From the IMG/VR virus record IMGVR_UViG_3300032931_000523, positions 1 to 35,452 of that record: DNA of 35,452 nucleotides, one strand, 5' to 3'. Shown in pieces: positions 1 to 6,237 of the stretch (within the stretch, counting starts at the first letter, position 1; each line of letters begins with the position of its first letter). The DNA comes from a virus. A program made the translations under genes and the position numbers. The notes below the pieces were generated by a model that saw only the letters and a list, made by a program, of their open reading frames with translations, ran no database searches and was not told where the DNA came from.

Positions 1-217
1 CGATCCGCGAGAGCGCCCCGGCTACGAACTCAAGGGCCTCGTCATCCATGCTCAGGCCCTTCTTCGTAGGCTTCCACACGCCCCCGTCGTCCTCGTACCA
101 TACCCGGGCGTCAATCCTAACCCGCCCCTTGAACTCGGACTTGCCGACCCGAATCTGCTCGTTGCCGGGTAGCTGATGGATAACCGTTTCGACCTTAGCC
201 GTCATGTCCTTAGTCAT
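1..217 (-). CDS. PC4/YdbC-like ssDNA-binding protein (runs off the left edge)
   Basis: The first 72 codons are visible from the ATG at 217, and the frame is still open at base 1. The segment IRVGKSEFKGRVRIDARVWY, followed by a WKPTKKGLSM stretch, matches the PC4 (transcriptional coactivator p15) fold signature: FKG, then I-D-x-R, then a KPTKKGL motif. PC4-family proteins bind single-stranded DNA and act in transcription or replication. The start overlaps the stop of the upstream gene in an ATGA arrangement and has a GAGGAGA ribosome site, so it is the second gene of the leftward operon. If the window ends are joined, the frame continues 26 more codons to a TAA at 35376-35378, giving about 98 residues. 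The domain call is from motif recognition; its role in phage replication or early transcription is inferred. Confidence 0.7.
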   Translation of the reverse strand, partial: MTKDMTAKVETVIHQLPGNEQIRVGKSEFKGRVRIDARVWYEDDGGVWKPTKKGLSMDDEALEFVAGALSRI

Positions 218-450
218 TTCATTCTCCTCAAACGTTCCCTCGTCCTCCCTACCGTTCTAAAAGCGGCCTTGCCGAAAGCCGCCGTCCCTACCGCGTTTCC
301 GTTCTCGTCCGTCAGCCGGTAGGCGTCCGCGCTGTTGTGCAACCTGTCGACCAGATCCGTCAGAATGCGCCTCAGCTCCGGGCGGAGGTCGGCGTCGAAC
401 GCCGCGCCGTCCAGGCTGACCTTGACCTCGAACCGTTTTTGTCTTTTCAT
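214..450 (-). CDS. Small basic hypothetical protein, first gene of the leftward operon
   Basis: This gene encodes 78 residues. The chosen ATG at 450 follows a strong AAAAAGGAG ribosome site with 6 bases between. A longer in-frame ATG at 567 has no good ribosome site and would translate through a predicted leader hairpin. The protein is rich in Arg, Lys and Asp, has no membrane segment and no motif I recognise. Its end is very basic (RTRERLRR). It is the first gene behind the leftward consensus promoter and is coupled by a 4-base overlap to the PC4-like gene, so it should be among the earliest proteins made. The function is unknown. Confidence 0.7.
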   Translation of the reverse strand: MKRQKRFEVKVSLDGAAFDADLRPELRRILTDLVDRLHNSADAYRLTDENGNAVGTAAFGKAAFRTVGRTRERLRRMK

Positions 451-497
451 CTCTATCTCCTTTTTAAGATGATGAATGGCCCCGGCGCTTTCGCCAG

Positions 498-580
498 ATG
501 GAGACCCCGCCCGGGAGCGGGCATGGGGACAGGCTACGGCGCCGAGGTCATTTGCTTGCTGATTCATTCCGGGTCTCCAT
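498..580 (-). promoter_or_regulatory. Structured 5' leader of the leftward transcript, with a mini-ORF
   Basis: ATGGAGACCC at 498-507 is the exact reverse complement of GGGTCTCCAT at 571-580. The 5' end of the leftward RNA can therefore pair with a segment about 60 bases downstream. A second stem, CCCGC/GCGGG (506-510 with 517-521), competes with the inner part. The leader also carries a 10-codon frame, METRNESASK, from ATG at 580 to a TGA at 548-550. It begins close to the expected transcription start and has no clear ribosome site. Both the stem and the mini-ORF lie between the promoter and the first gene at 450. A role in attenuation or mRNA protection is possible but unproven. Confidence 0.4.
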
Positions 581-587
581 ACCCCTA

Positions 588-616
588 ATTATAACACACT
601 CTGAGGCGTTTGTCAA
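588..616 (-). promoter_or_regulatory. Leftward consensus sigma-70 promoter
   Basis: On the minus strand, TTGACA (616-611) and TATAAT (593-588) are separated by exactly 17 bases, a perfect match to the housekeeping consensus. Transcription would start near base 581 and run leftward into the genes at 450 and 217. If the genome is circular, it continues through the replication genes at the right of the window. Using the host housekeeping factor without help fits an early promoter. Confidence 0.85.
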
Positions 617-654
617 GTATTTCCGTTCGTATTTCCCCGATCGGACAAATGTAT

Positions 655-670
655 GGGTAATCCGTTACCC
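655..670. repeat. Short inverted repeat GGGTAA-N4-TTACCC
   Basis: This is a perfect 6-base inverted repeat with a 4-base spacer, placed just upstream of the leftward -35 box (611-616) and before the AGTGAAC array. The same GGGTAAC word recurs in both arms of the dyad (GTTACCC at 897-903, GGGTAAC at 951-957). It is a candidate operator for a dimeric regulator, but no regulator gene is recognised. Confidence 0.4.
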
Positions 671-712
671 ACTACGACGGGAACAGCCCCCCCTCTACGG
701 CAACGAGCGGGG

Positions 713-885
713 AGTGAACGCGAGTGAACGCCGATGGCCTCCTCCCCCCTAAAGAACCCGAAGGAGCAGTGAACGCCTAGTGAACACCCCCATAATACGG
801 CGGGATGGGGGAGTGAACGCCCGAGTGAACACTAGTGAACACCGCCCCCTAGAGAATAGTGAACGGGTAGTGAACACTAGTGAAC
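713..885 (+). repeat. Iteron-like array of ten AGTGAAC direct repeats
   Basis: Exact AGTGAAC copies begin at 713, 723, 768, 779, 812, 824, 834, 858, 869 and 879, all in the same orientation. An inverted copy lies at 905-911. Start-to-start distances are 10, 45, 11, 33, 12, 10, 24, 11 and 10 bases, each close to a multiple of one DNA helical turn, so all sites face the same side of the helix. That geometry is typical of iterons bound by an initiator, or of cooperative repressor or partition sites. Spacers are unconserved, so this is not a CRISPR array. A replication role is inference, supported by the RepA-type ATPase domain in the primase-polymerase encoded at 24329-26005. Confidence 0.75.
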
Positions 886-893
886 GCGGGCCT

Positions 894-960
894 CCAGTTA
901 CCCCGTTCACTCCCGGGCTTTCCCCCCTTTGGGGGGAAGCCGGGTGAACAGGGTAACAGG
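894..960. repeat. Long imperfect dyad / potential cruciform
   Basis: Outer arms GTTACCCCGTTCAC (897-910) and GTGAACAGGGTAAC (944-957) are complementary at 13 of 14 positions, and CC/GG at 894-895 and 959-960 extends the match. Inside, CCCCCC (922-927) pairs with GGGGGG (931-936) around a TTT loop, and intermediate bases pair with a few left-arm bulges. One arm contains an inverted AGTGAAC unit, linking the dyad to the array beside it. No T-run follows on the plus strand, so it is not a standard terminator. It lies about 35 bases upstream of the rightward -35 box. Confidence 0.6.
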
Positions 961-992
961 CCCAATAGACGGCGGGCCGGAGGTATATAGAC

Positions 993-1022
993 TTGACAAC
1001 CTTTGATCGCCTATGTTATAAT
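993..1022 (+). promoter_or_regulatory. Rightward consensus sigma-70 promoter
   Basis: TTGACA (993-998) and TATAAT (1017-1022) are both perfect and lie 18 bases apart. Transcription should start near 1029-1031, about 65 bases before the endolysin ATG. It is the only strong promoter I see for the whole lysis-packaging-head-tail unit. Such an unregulated-looking promoter for late genes suggests that timing is set by the adjacent repeats and dyad. Confidence 0.85.
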
Positions 1023-1095
1023 GGTGTGTATAAGGGCGTTTGCCGTACCAAAATGATAGAAAGCATCTTTCGTCAAGCGCGGGAGTCCACCTGAG

Positions 1096-1461
1096 ATGGC
1101 GACCTCTACGCACTTCCCGGACATCGAGCTTCGCTGCAAGTGCGGGTGTGGCCTGAACAACATCAAGCCTGCGCTTCTCGTCAAACTCGAACAAGCCCGT
1201 ACCGTCCTCGGAATTCCGCTAGTCATCGACTCCGGCTCGCGCTGTCCAAAACATGAGTTGGAGGTGAGCGGCAAATCCGGCGGCGAGCACCCGGACGGAG
1301 ACGCTGTAGATATTCGTTGTCTGGCGGACCGGACGCGGTTTAACATCATTCGGGCGTTCCTGGAATTCGGGGTTTGCCGGATCGGGATCGGGCCGACGTT
1401 TGTTCATGTCGGAATCTCCGAGACGCTACCGGGCAGCGTATGTTGGACGTACTACGAGTAA
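1096..1461 (+). CDS. M15-family peptidase endolysin
   Basis: The 121-residue protein has the Peptidase_M15 (D-Ala-D-Ala carboxypeptidase, VanY-like) layout. A cysteine-rich start (RCKCGCG, residues 13-19) is followed by an SGSRC segment (46-50). The zinc and catalytic motif EHPDGDAVD has His65 and Asp72, and the third ligand is His104 in FVHVGI. Phage members of this family cut peptidoglycan cross-links at lysis. The length is normal for a single-domain phage enzyme, with no signal peptide, so it needs a holin or other membrane lesion. GGGAG at 1081-1085 serves as ribosome site. A 13-codon frame at 1053-1094 ends one base before this ATG and might couple translation. It is the first gene of the rightward unit, which is unusual because lysis genes often come last. 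Confidence 0.88.
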   Translation: MATSTHFPDIELRCKCGCGLNNIKPALLVKLEQARTVLGIPLVIDSGSRCPKHELEVSGKSGGEHPDGDAVDIRCLADRTRFNIIRAFLEFGVCRIGIGPTFVHVGISETLPGSVCWTYYE

Positions 1462-1465
1462 CTTA

Positions 1466-1666
1466 ATGGCCGTTAATCTAGGTGAAATCATCCAACTCCT
1501 GGCCAAGATTGAGGGGCTGGGCGAACTTATATTGGAGGCTTGGCAGGACATCCGGGAACGGGCGGCCCAGGAGGCCGACGAAAAGAAACGGGAGAAATTA
1601 CTTGAGGCGATTAAAAAGCGGGATTGTGCTGCTGTCCGCGACATTCTTTTTTCTGTCGGCGGTTAG
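1466..1666 (+). CDS. Small charged helical protein, lysis-region hypothetical
   Basis: The ATG at 1466 gives 66 residues; a longer in-frame start at 1400 would lie inside the endolysin gene. The protein is almost entirely predicted amphipathic helix, with a Lys/Glu/Arg-rich centre (residues 28-53) and no membrane span. The last 65 bases overlap the lipoprotein frame that starts at 1602. The overlap recalls the nested Rz/Rz1 spanin design, but this protein lacks the N-terminal anchor an inner-membrane spanin needs, so I do not call it a spanin. The ribosome site is weak, suggesting coupling to the endolysin stop five bases upstream. Confidence 0.55.
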   Translation: MAVNLGEIIQLLAKIEGLGELILEAWQDIRERAAQEADEKKREKLLEAIKKRDCAAVRDILFSVGG

Positions 1667-1856
1667 CTGTTGCCCGAAGTACAGGCCGGACCTGGGCGTC
1701 GGGTACGATGTCCTAAAGCCAAACGCCGAGGTCAAGCTCAACCCCCTCTCGTTTACCCCGGATGGCAACGCGATCGTGAACCCGGCCTTTCTTCAGTGGG
1801 TGTTGGAGTTAGAACAGGAAATCGTCAAACTCCGAAAATACCTCGGGGGAAAATAA
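1602..1856 (+). CDS. Putative lipoprotein (outer-membrane spanin-like), TTG start
   Basis: Taking TTG at 1602 as start, with GGGAG 7 bases upstream, gives an 84-residue product. It has a classic lipoprotein leader: basic residues 2-5, a hydrophobic core (7-19) and a lipobox-like A-V-S-C with Cys23, followed by a second Cys. The mature part contains a proline- and asparagine-rich stretch, then a C-terminal helix (WVLELEQEIVKLRKYL). The length and nested position resemble Rz1-type o-spanins, which join to an i-spanin to disrupt the outer membrane. The start choice is inferred from the leader, and the ATG at 1482 would add an implausible 40-residue basic extension. The lipobox -3 position is Ala rather than the preferred Leu. 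Confidence 0.6.
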   Translation: MRRLKSGIVLLSATFFFLSAVSCCPKYRPDLGVGYDVLKPNAEVKLNPLSFTPDGNAIVNPAFLQWVLELEQEIVKLRKYLGGK

Positions 1857-1950
1857 TAGTGAACCGTCTTATTCTGGCTGCTGGCTGGCCGGGGGGCTTT
1901 CCCTCCTTTCACTCCCCGGCCTCGCCGGCCCGTTCGAGGAGGGAAATTAG

Positions 1951-2340
1951 ATGATCAGCCCGCAGGATATGTCAGCAGTTACCAAGGAGCTTCCCGGGCT
2001 CGCTAAAGCCATCGAGACTAGCGGGATTCTTTTGTCCGTGGTGATATTTTGTGTGCTTATTTTTCTGATCGTCAAACTGGTTGTAACGGTCAGATTCAAG
2101 GGCAGGGATAACGGGAGAAGGTCTGAGGGCCTTAACCCGGGATATGTGGCCCAGGTCCAAAACCATATGGCCGACGCCATCGAAGCTAATTCAAAAATTG
2201 AGAGGATATACAAGAACGCGGACGAACTTTGTAAGTGTATGGTCGTCTTGGCTAACAATCAATCTCAGCAAACGACGATTCTGGGTAAGATCAGCGATCA
2301 GCAGATTAGGGAATCCGGCAAGGCGGAAGGGAGAAGATGA
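1951..2340 (+). CDS. Single-pass membrane protein, candidate holin or inner-membrane spanin
   Basis: The 129-residue protein has one strong membrane segment at about residues 25-47 (ILLSVVIFCVLIFLIVKLVV), a basic stop-transfer edge (RFKGRD) and a long polar helical C-terminal part. An N-terminal region of about 24 residues and a single span fit an i-spanin or an uncommon one-span holin. Its position after the endolysin and the lipoprotein supports a lysis role; the exact class is not decided by sequence. A strong GAGGAGGG ribosome site lies about 8 bases upstream. Its stop overlaps the terminase small subunit start. Confidence 0.55.
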   Translation: MISPQDMSAVTKELPGLAKAIETSGILLSVVIFCVLIFLIVKLVVTVRFKGRDNGRRSEGLNPGYVAQVQNHMADAIEANSKIERIYKNADELCKCMVVLANNQSQQTTILGKISDQQIRESGKAEGRR

Positions 2341-2900
2341 ATAAACCGGAGGAGTTAAAGCCGATAGAGGACCGGTTTGTCCTGGAGTACCTTAAGGACC
2401 TCAGCCCGAAGCGGGCCGCCATACGGGCGGGGTACTCTAAAACGTCAGCGCACGTCCACGGCTACCGGCTAATGCACAGGCCGCGGGTCCTAGCGGCGAT
2501 CGAAAGGGCGAAAAAAGCGACGGCTTTGCGTCTTGAAATTACCCGGGACGAATGGTTGAGGGAATTACAATTAATTGCCTTCTCGGATCTGGCCAACCAT
2601 GTCGATATTGACGGCAAGACGAGGGCGATTAGGGCAAAGGCCATTAACGAAATGCCGGGGAATACCCGCCGTGCTCTTGAGTCCATAACCGAGATTAAAA
2701 CGGGCAGCGGGCGGAATGCCAGCGAACGGGTAACGTTTAAGCTTCACTCTAAGGTTGAGGCGTTAAAGATCATCGGGAAGCACCTTGGGTTCCTGGTAGA
2801 CGACTTCAAGCTTTCCGGCGCTCTAGCCCTTAATGCAAAACTCTCGATGTCCGATATGAAGAAAAGCCTAAAGGGAATTGAGGATGGAACCAGAACTTAA
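2337..2900 (+). CDS. terS: Terminase small subunit (Terminase_2 family)
   Basis: The 187-residue protein matches the Terminase_2 pattern: an N-terminal RFVLEYLKDLSPKRAAIRAGY helix-turn-helix (residues 13-33) in which the AAIRAGYSKTSA motif is diagnostic, then a RPRVLAAIERA segment and an oligomerisation helix region. TerS recognises the packaging site and loads viral DNA into the large-subunit motor. It overlaps the upstream membrane gene by 4 bases and the TerL start by 17 bases, showing tight coupling. Confidence 0.9.
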   Translation: MNKPEELKPIEDRFVLEYLKDLSPKRAAIRAGYSKTSAHVHGYRLMHRPRVLAAIERAKKATALRLEITRDEWLRELQLIAFSDLANHVDIDGKTRAIRAKAINEMPGNTRRALESITEIKTGSGRNASERVTFKLHSKVEALKIIGKHLGFLVDDFKLSGALALNAKLSMSDMKKSLKGIEDGTRT

Positions 2901-4374
2901 CACCGAGGCCGTCCGGGTCGTTTCGACGCTCCTGCGCCGATACCGGGAGGACCCGGTTTTCTTTGTCGAGCACTGCCTGGGCCACAAGACGTGGTCAAAG
3001 CAGCGTGAAATCCTGATGAGCGTTAGGGACAACGAGCGTACGGCGGTTCGGGCCTGTCATGGGTCGTCGAAGACGTACAGTGCGGCGGAAGTCGCGATTT
3101 GGTTCCTAAACTGTATTCCTAACTCTAAGATCATTACTACGGCGCCGACTTTTACCCAGATAAAGATGCTTCTCTGGAGCGAAATCAACGCCGCGTACAT
3201 GTCCAGCCGGATTGAGCTTGAGGGCGAGTGCCTAACGACGGAGATCAAGACCGACGAGCCGGACCATTTTGCGATCGGGTTCTCCACGGACAAGCCGGCT
3301 AGGGCCGAGGGGTGGCATGCGCCGGCGATCTTATTCATCTTTGATGAGGCTAAGGGGATCCCCCAATGGCTATGGGACTCTTCGCGGGGGCTTATGACGG
3401 GCGGTTTTTGCCGGTGGCTTGTACTCTCGACTACTGACGGAGTCCAGGTAGGCGAACAATACCACAAAATCTTCAGCAACGAGAATCACGGGTGGAATAG
3501 GATTCATATATCGGCGTTCGACACGCCCTACGTTACGGGCGAGAAGTTCGAGGCCGTAAGCGTTCCGGACATCGACCGGGTTGACAGGTTCAAACAGGTT
3601 CGGATTAGCTCAGAGGACTTCGTAATCCAGATTGCAGGGCCGAAGTACATTGAGGATTGTAGGAAGGAATGGGGCGAGGACTCGGTCCTTTTCCAGACGA
3701 AGGTAGAGGGTAAAATAGTGGACGCCGGGGCGGATTCGATAATCAAGCTGTCCCAGGTTAACCGGATGTTTGCTAATTGGGACGATCCGACCTTTGGTAC
3801 CGAGGGGGCCGACGAGGGCGGAATTGACGTAGCCCGTGGCGGAACGGACGATACGGTTTTCAAGCACCGTAAGGGCATGAAACTGATCGACTCGAAGACC
3901 ATATCGACGGCAAACCTACCCGAGAAGGCTAAGCTCGTATTCATCTCGGACGAGGCCAAACGGTTCTTTGGGTATAATAAGAAAATGTTGATCAAGATTG
4001 ACGATACCGGAGTCGGCGGCGGCGTTACGGACATTCTACAGGATGACGGCTATACCGTAGCCCCGGTATGTTTTGGTGGGGAGGCTGGCGACCCCAACAG
4101 ATACCCAAATGTTGCGTCGGAGATGTGGTTTGAGGTCGGGAAGATCGTTCACGAAATCGCGTGTCCGGAGAACAACCGGCTCATGACGGAGCTTGTGAAC
4201 CGTAAGAGTAAGGGTCTGGACAAGAAAGGCCGCCGGCTCATTGAGAGCAAGGACGACTATAAGGCCAGGGGCTTCCGGTCTCCGGATGACGCTGACGCAT
4301 TCCTACTCGCGTTCTATGAACCGGGGAGCAAGGCCGATGCCTATGTCGAGCAGGGCGGCGAGGACGTATATTGA
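2884..4374 (+). CDS. terL: Terminase large subunit, ATPase and nuclease
   Basis: ATG at 2884 is chosen, with AAGGG 8 bases upstream, over the TTG at 2878. This gives 496 residues. The ATPase half shows a Walker A-like ACHGSSKT (residues 57-64), a Walker B with catalytic Asp-Glu (ILFIFDEA, 154-155) and a coupling motif LSTT (about 183). The RNase H-like nuclease half has GIDVARGGTDD (Asp at about 315), IKIDDTGVGG (about 373-374) and DDADAFLLAFY near the end, giving the acidic metal-binding set. The enzyme drives DNA into proheads and cuts the concatemer. Packaging type (pac or cos) cannot be read from this alone. Confidence 0.95.
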   Translation: MEPELNTEAVRVVSTLLRRYREDPVFFVEHCLGHKTWSKQREILMSVRDNERTAVRACHGSSKTYSAAEVAIWFLNCIPNSKIITTAPTFTQIKMLLWSEINAAYMSSRIELEGECLTTEIKTDEPDHFAIGFSTDKPARAEGWHAPAILFIFDEAKGIPQWLWDSSRGLMTGGFCRWLVLSTTDGVQVGEQYHKIFSNENHGWNRIHISAFDTPYVTGEKFEAVSVPDIDRVDRFKQVRISSEDFVIQIAGPKYIEDCRKEWGEDSVLFQTKVEGKIVDAGADSIIKLSQVNRMFANWDDPTFGTEGADEGGIDVARGGTDDTVFKHRKGMKLIDSKTISTANLPEKAKLVFISDEAKRFFGYNKKMLIKIDDTGVGGGVTDILQDDGYTVAPVCFGGEAGDPNRYPNVASEMWFEVGKIVHEIACPENNRLMTELVNRKSKGLDKKGRRLIESKDDYKARGFRSPDDADAFLLAFYEPGSKADAYVEQGGEDVY

Positions 4375-4375
4375 A

Positions 4376-5722
4376 ATGAGCATAATCCCGGGCAGCAAGA
4401 TACGACGTGAACTCCAGGCTTTACACTCTGAATTTGAAGAACTCAGGGCCGAGAATCAATTACAGGCACTCATCATCGACGACATTACGACGGCGACCGC
4501 GTCCGGCGCCAATAAGTATGTCGGCAACGTCTACAAGGATTACCAGTCGACGATCAAGGAGATAGCTGCTAAGTACGAGGGCAATTCTGAATGGGGCGTT
4601 CTACAGACGGGAAACATCATCGACGTTAGGGCGGCTTTCATCATCGGCCAGGGAGTGGCCGCCGTCCCCGTATCGAAAGAGGATAAGAATTCGCCGGAGA
4701 TGGAATTTATTAAAGCTTTCTTTGATTATAACGATCTTGACCGCGAGATGGCTCAGGAGTTTGCCAAGGAGGCCGAGATTGAGGGCTGTTTTCTCGGTAA
4801 CCTAATTTGGGACGAAACGGACAAGATGGTCAGCCTTAGGTTTCGATCCCGCGTTGATACGTCATATACCATCATTACCGACCCCAAGGACTATGCCTGG
4901 TACAAGCAAGCGACGTGGAAGGAAGGGGGGGCGGCCGCAAATACGACCATTGAAGAGCCCGATTTCGTCTACGCCAGGTTCGGCGGCCGGGTTCATCTTC
5001 CCAACCGACCCATGCCCAAGACGGGAAAATGTTTGACTCAGATCGAGAGCATTGATAAGGCGCTTAGGGACTGGCGGGAGATAAACCATCTTTTCGTCGG
5101 GCCGATCCCCGCCGTGGAGTGTGCAAACGCGGCCGACGCCAAGGCGATGTCGGCGGCCATTACCAAGATCAATTGGAAGCTTCGGAAGATGATCGCAATC
5201 GCCGGTAAGCTGGTTTTCGTCCAGCCGGACCTTCGGGGCGGGAGCGAGGCCCTGGAGAAGGAGATCATCACTAACGCTAAGATGGTGTCCGGGACGACGG
5301 GCGTTCCCATCGGGTTCATGGGGTTCGGGGACCTGACTACGAAGCTGGGCGCGGGGAGCGAAATCACGTCCGACGTGATAATGGCGTCCACCTCGAAGGA
5401 GCGGTCGACCTGGGTCGGAAAGTATTCGGAAGTCATCGTAAAGGCGATGGAAATATGGAACGAAAAATCGGGCATGACGAAGCTAGACCCGACTCGATTT
5501 AAAGTTGTTATCCCGTTCATCACGGCCGAGACCTGGCAGCGGATCGCGGATGATTACCTTCCGCTCTATACGGCGGGCGCAATCAGCCTTGAGACGTTGC
5601 TCGCTCAGGTGCCGAACGTAGACGTGGACGCCGAGATGGAACGCCAGGCGGCGAAGGACGCCGGCGCACTGAAAAAGTTTACGGAAGACAACCCGGAAGA
5701 GGAAGTAGTGGAGGAGGGTTAA
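4376..5722 (+). CDS. Portal protein
   Basis: Starting at the ATG two bases after the terL stop gives 448 residues. Portal features are the early VRAAFIIGQGV segment, the REMAQEFAKEAEIEGCFLG stretch, and a C-terminal half with GFMGFGDLTTKLG leading into a long helix (SEVIVKAMEIWNEKSG), as in SPP1/HK97-type portals. The C-terminus is acidic. Portals form the 12-subunit ring at one capsid vertex through which terminase pumps DNA. Position after terL is canonical. Confidence 0.85.
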   Translation: MSIIPGSKIRRELQALHSEFEELRAENQLQALIIDDITTATASGANKYVGNVYKDYQSTIKEIAAKYEGNSEWGVLQTGNIIDVRAAFIIGQGVAAVPVSKEDKNSPEMEFIKAFFDYNDLDREMAQEFAKEAEIEGCFLGNLIWDETDKMVSLRFRSRVDTSYTIITDPKDYAWYKQATWKEGGAAANTTIEEPDFVYARFGGRVHLPNRPMPKTGKCLTQIESIDKALRDWREINHLFVGPIPAVECANAADAKAMSAAITKINWKLRKMIAIAGKLVFVQPDLRGGSEALEKEIITNAKMVSGTTGVPIGFMGFGDLTTKLGAGSEITSDVIMASTSKERSTWVGKYSEVIVKAMEIWNEKSGMTKLDPTRFKVVIPFITAETWQRIADDYLPLYTAGAISLETLLAQVPNVDVDAEMERQAAKDAGALKKFTEDNPEEEVVEEG

Positions 5723-5723
5723 G

Positions 5724-6059
5724 ATGCCGTACCCAAATGAACATTCTGCACGCCTACAGGACCCGGGCAAGTTCGACAGTTTCGGTAGGAGCAAGGGCGG
5801 AAGGCTTTACGGCGGCGCGTTGATCGTCCCGGTTACGATCAGTGTCGTCTGGGGCCATCCCAAGGGCGGGCCGCCCGCGGCGGCCATTCCGCAGGCGTTA
5901 CGGTTTCCCACCGGGGACTGGACCGAGGAGGAGGCCAGGAAGTGGCTGAAGGACCATGAGGTCAAATATATTTCATTCGAGGCGGCCAAGGAACTCCAGG
6001 CCATGACGCAGGCGGAACTTACGGACCCCGAGGTCAACGACCTCATCCCGAAGGAGTAA
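5724..6059 (+). CDS. Conserved phage protein with PNEH and ALRFP motifs
   Basis: The 111-residue protein begins with PNEHSARLQDPGKFDSFGRS and later has QALRFPTGDWTEEEARKWL and YISFEAAKEL. This PNEH...ALRFP...W...EA pattern recurs as a short module near portal and prohead-protease genes of many phages, sometimes fused to the protease. Its biochemical role is not established to my knowledge. It lies one base after the portal stop and before the protease, so head morphogenesis is likely. The end carries a strong AAGGAG ribosome site for the next small gene. Confidence 0.6.
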   Translation: MPYPNEHSARLQDPGKFDSFGRSKGGRLYGGALIVPVTISVVWGHPKGGPPAAAIPQALRFPTGDWTEEEARKWLKDHEVKYISFEAAKELQAMTQAELTDPEVNDLIPKE

Positions 6060-6063
6060 CAAC

Positions 6064-6237
6064 ATGGACATGATTGAAAGAAGTGTGCCGACGACAAACA
6101 ACACGCAGCCGCAGCGGCCGACTTATCCCGACGCAAGGACGAGGAAGTCGGCAACGGGGCCTTTGATCTCGACGCGGAACATAGACGAGATTGTAGAGGC
6201 CAACCGGGCAAAGAGGGCGAGGAAGGCAAAAGCATGA
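6064..6237 (+). CDS. Small basic hypothetical protein (57 residues)
   Basis: The ATG at 6064 sits 8 bases after an ideal AAGGAG at 6050-6055, and the stop overlaps the next start in an ATGA, both strong signs of real translation. The protein has a Thr/Asn/Gln/Pro-rich first half and a very basic end (RAKRARKAKA), which could bind nucleic acid or scaffold. No family is recognised. Its place between portal and protease suggests a head-assembly accessory. Confidence 0.65.
   Translation: MDMIERSVPTTNNTQPQRPTYPDARTRKSATGPLISTRNIDEIVEANRAKRARKAKA

Larger units (their letters stand above)
451..1095. other. Divergent intergenic hub: promoters, AGTGAAC array and dyad
   Basis: This is the only stretch of more than 300 bases without a convincing gene. 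It separates the leftward genes from the rightward late operon. From left to right it holds a structured leader for the leftward transcript (498-580), the leftward promoter (588-616), a small inverted repeat (655-670), ten direct AGTGAAC repeats (713-885), a long imperfect dyad (894-960) and the rightward promoter (993-1022). Open frames here lack ribosome sites and cover repeats, so they are not called. The combination resembles a replication origin or an operator hub. That function is inference. Confidence 0.7.

Noticed and set aside
337-752. Plus-strand frames of 83 and 84 codons left of the repeats
   Set aside because: They run antisense to the first leftward gene and across the promoter and leader; no ribosome site or recognisable protein.
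713-885. CRISPR-like array
   Set aside because: The repeats are only 7 bases and spacers are short and mostly helical-turn sized; no cas genes are present. The Cas4-like cysteine pattern at 31056-32060 belongs to a recombination nuclease.
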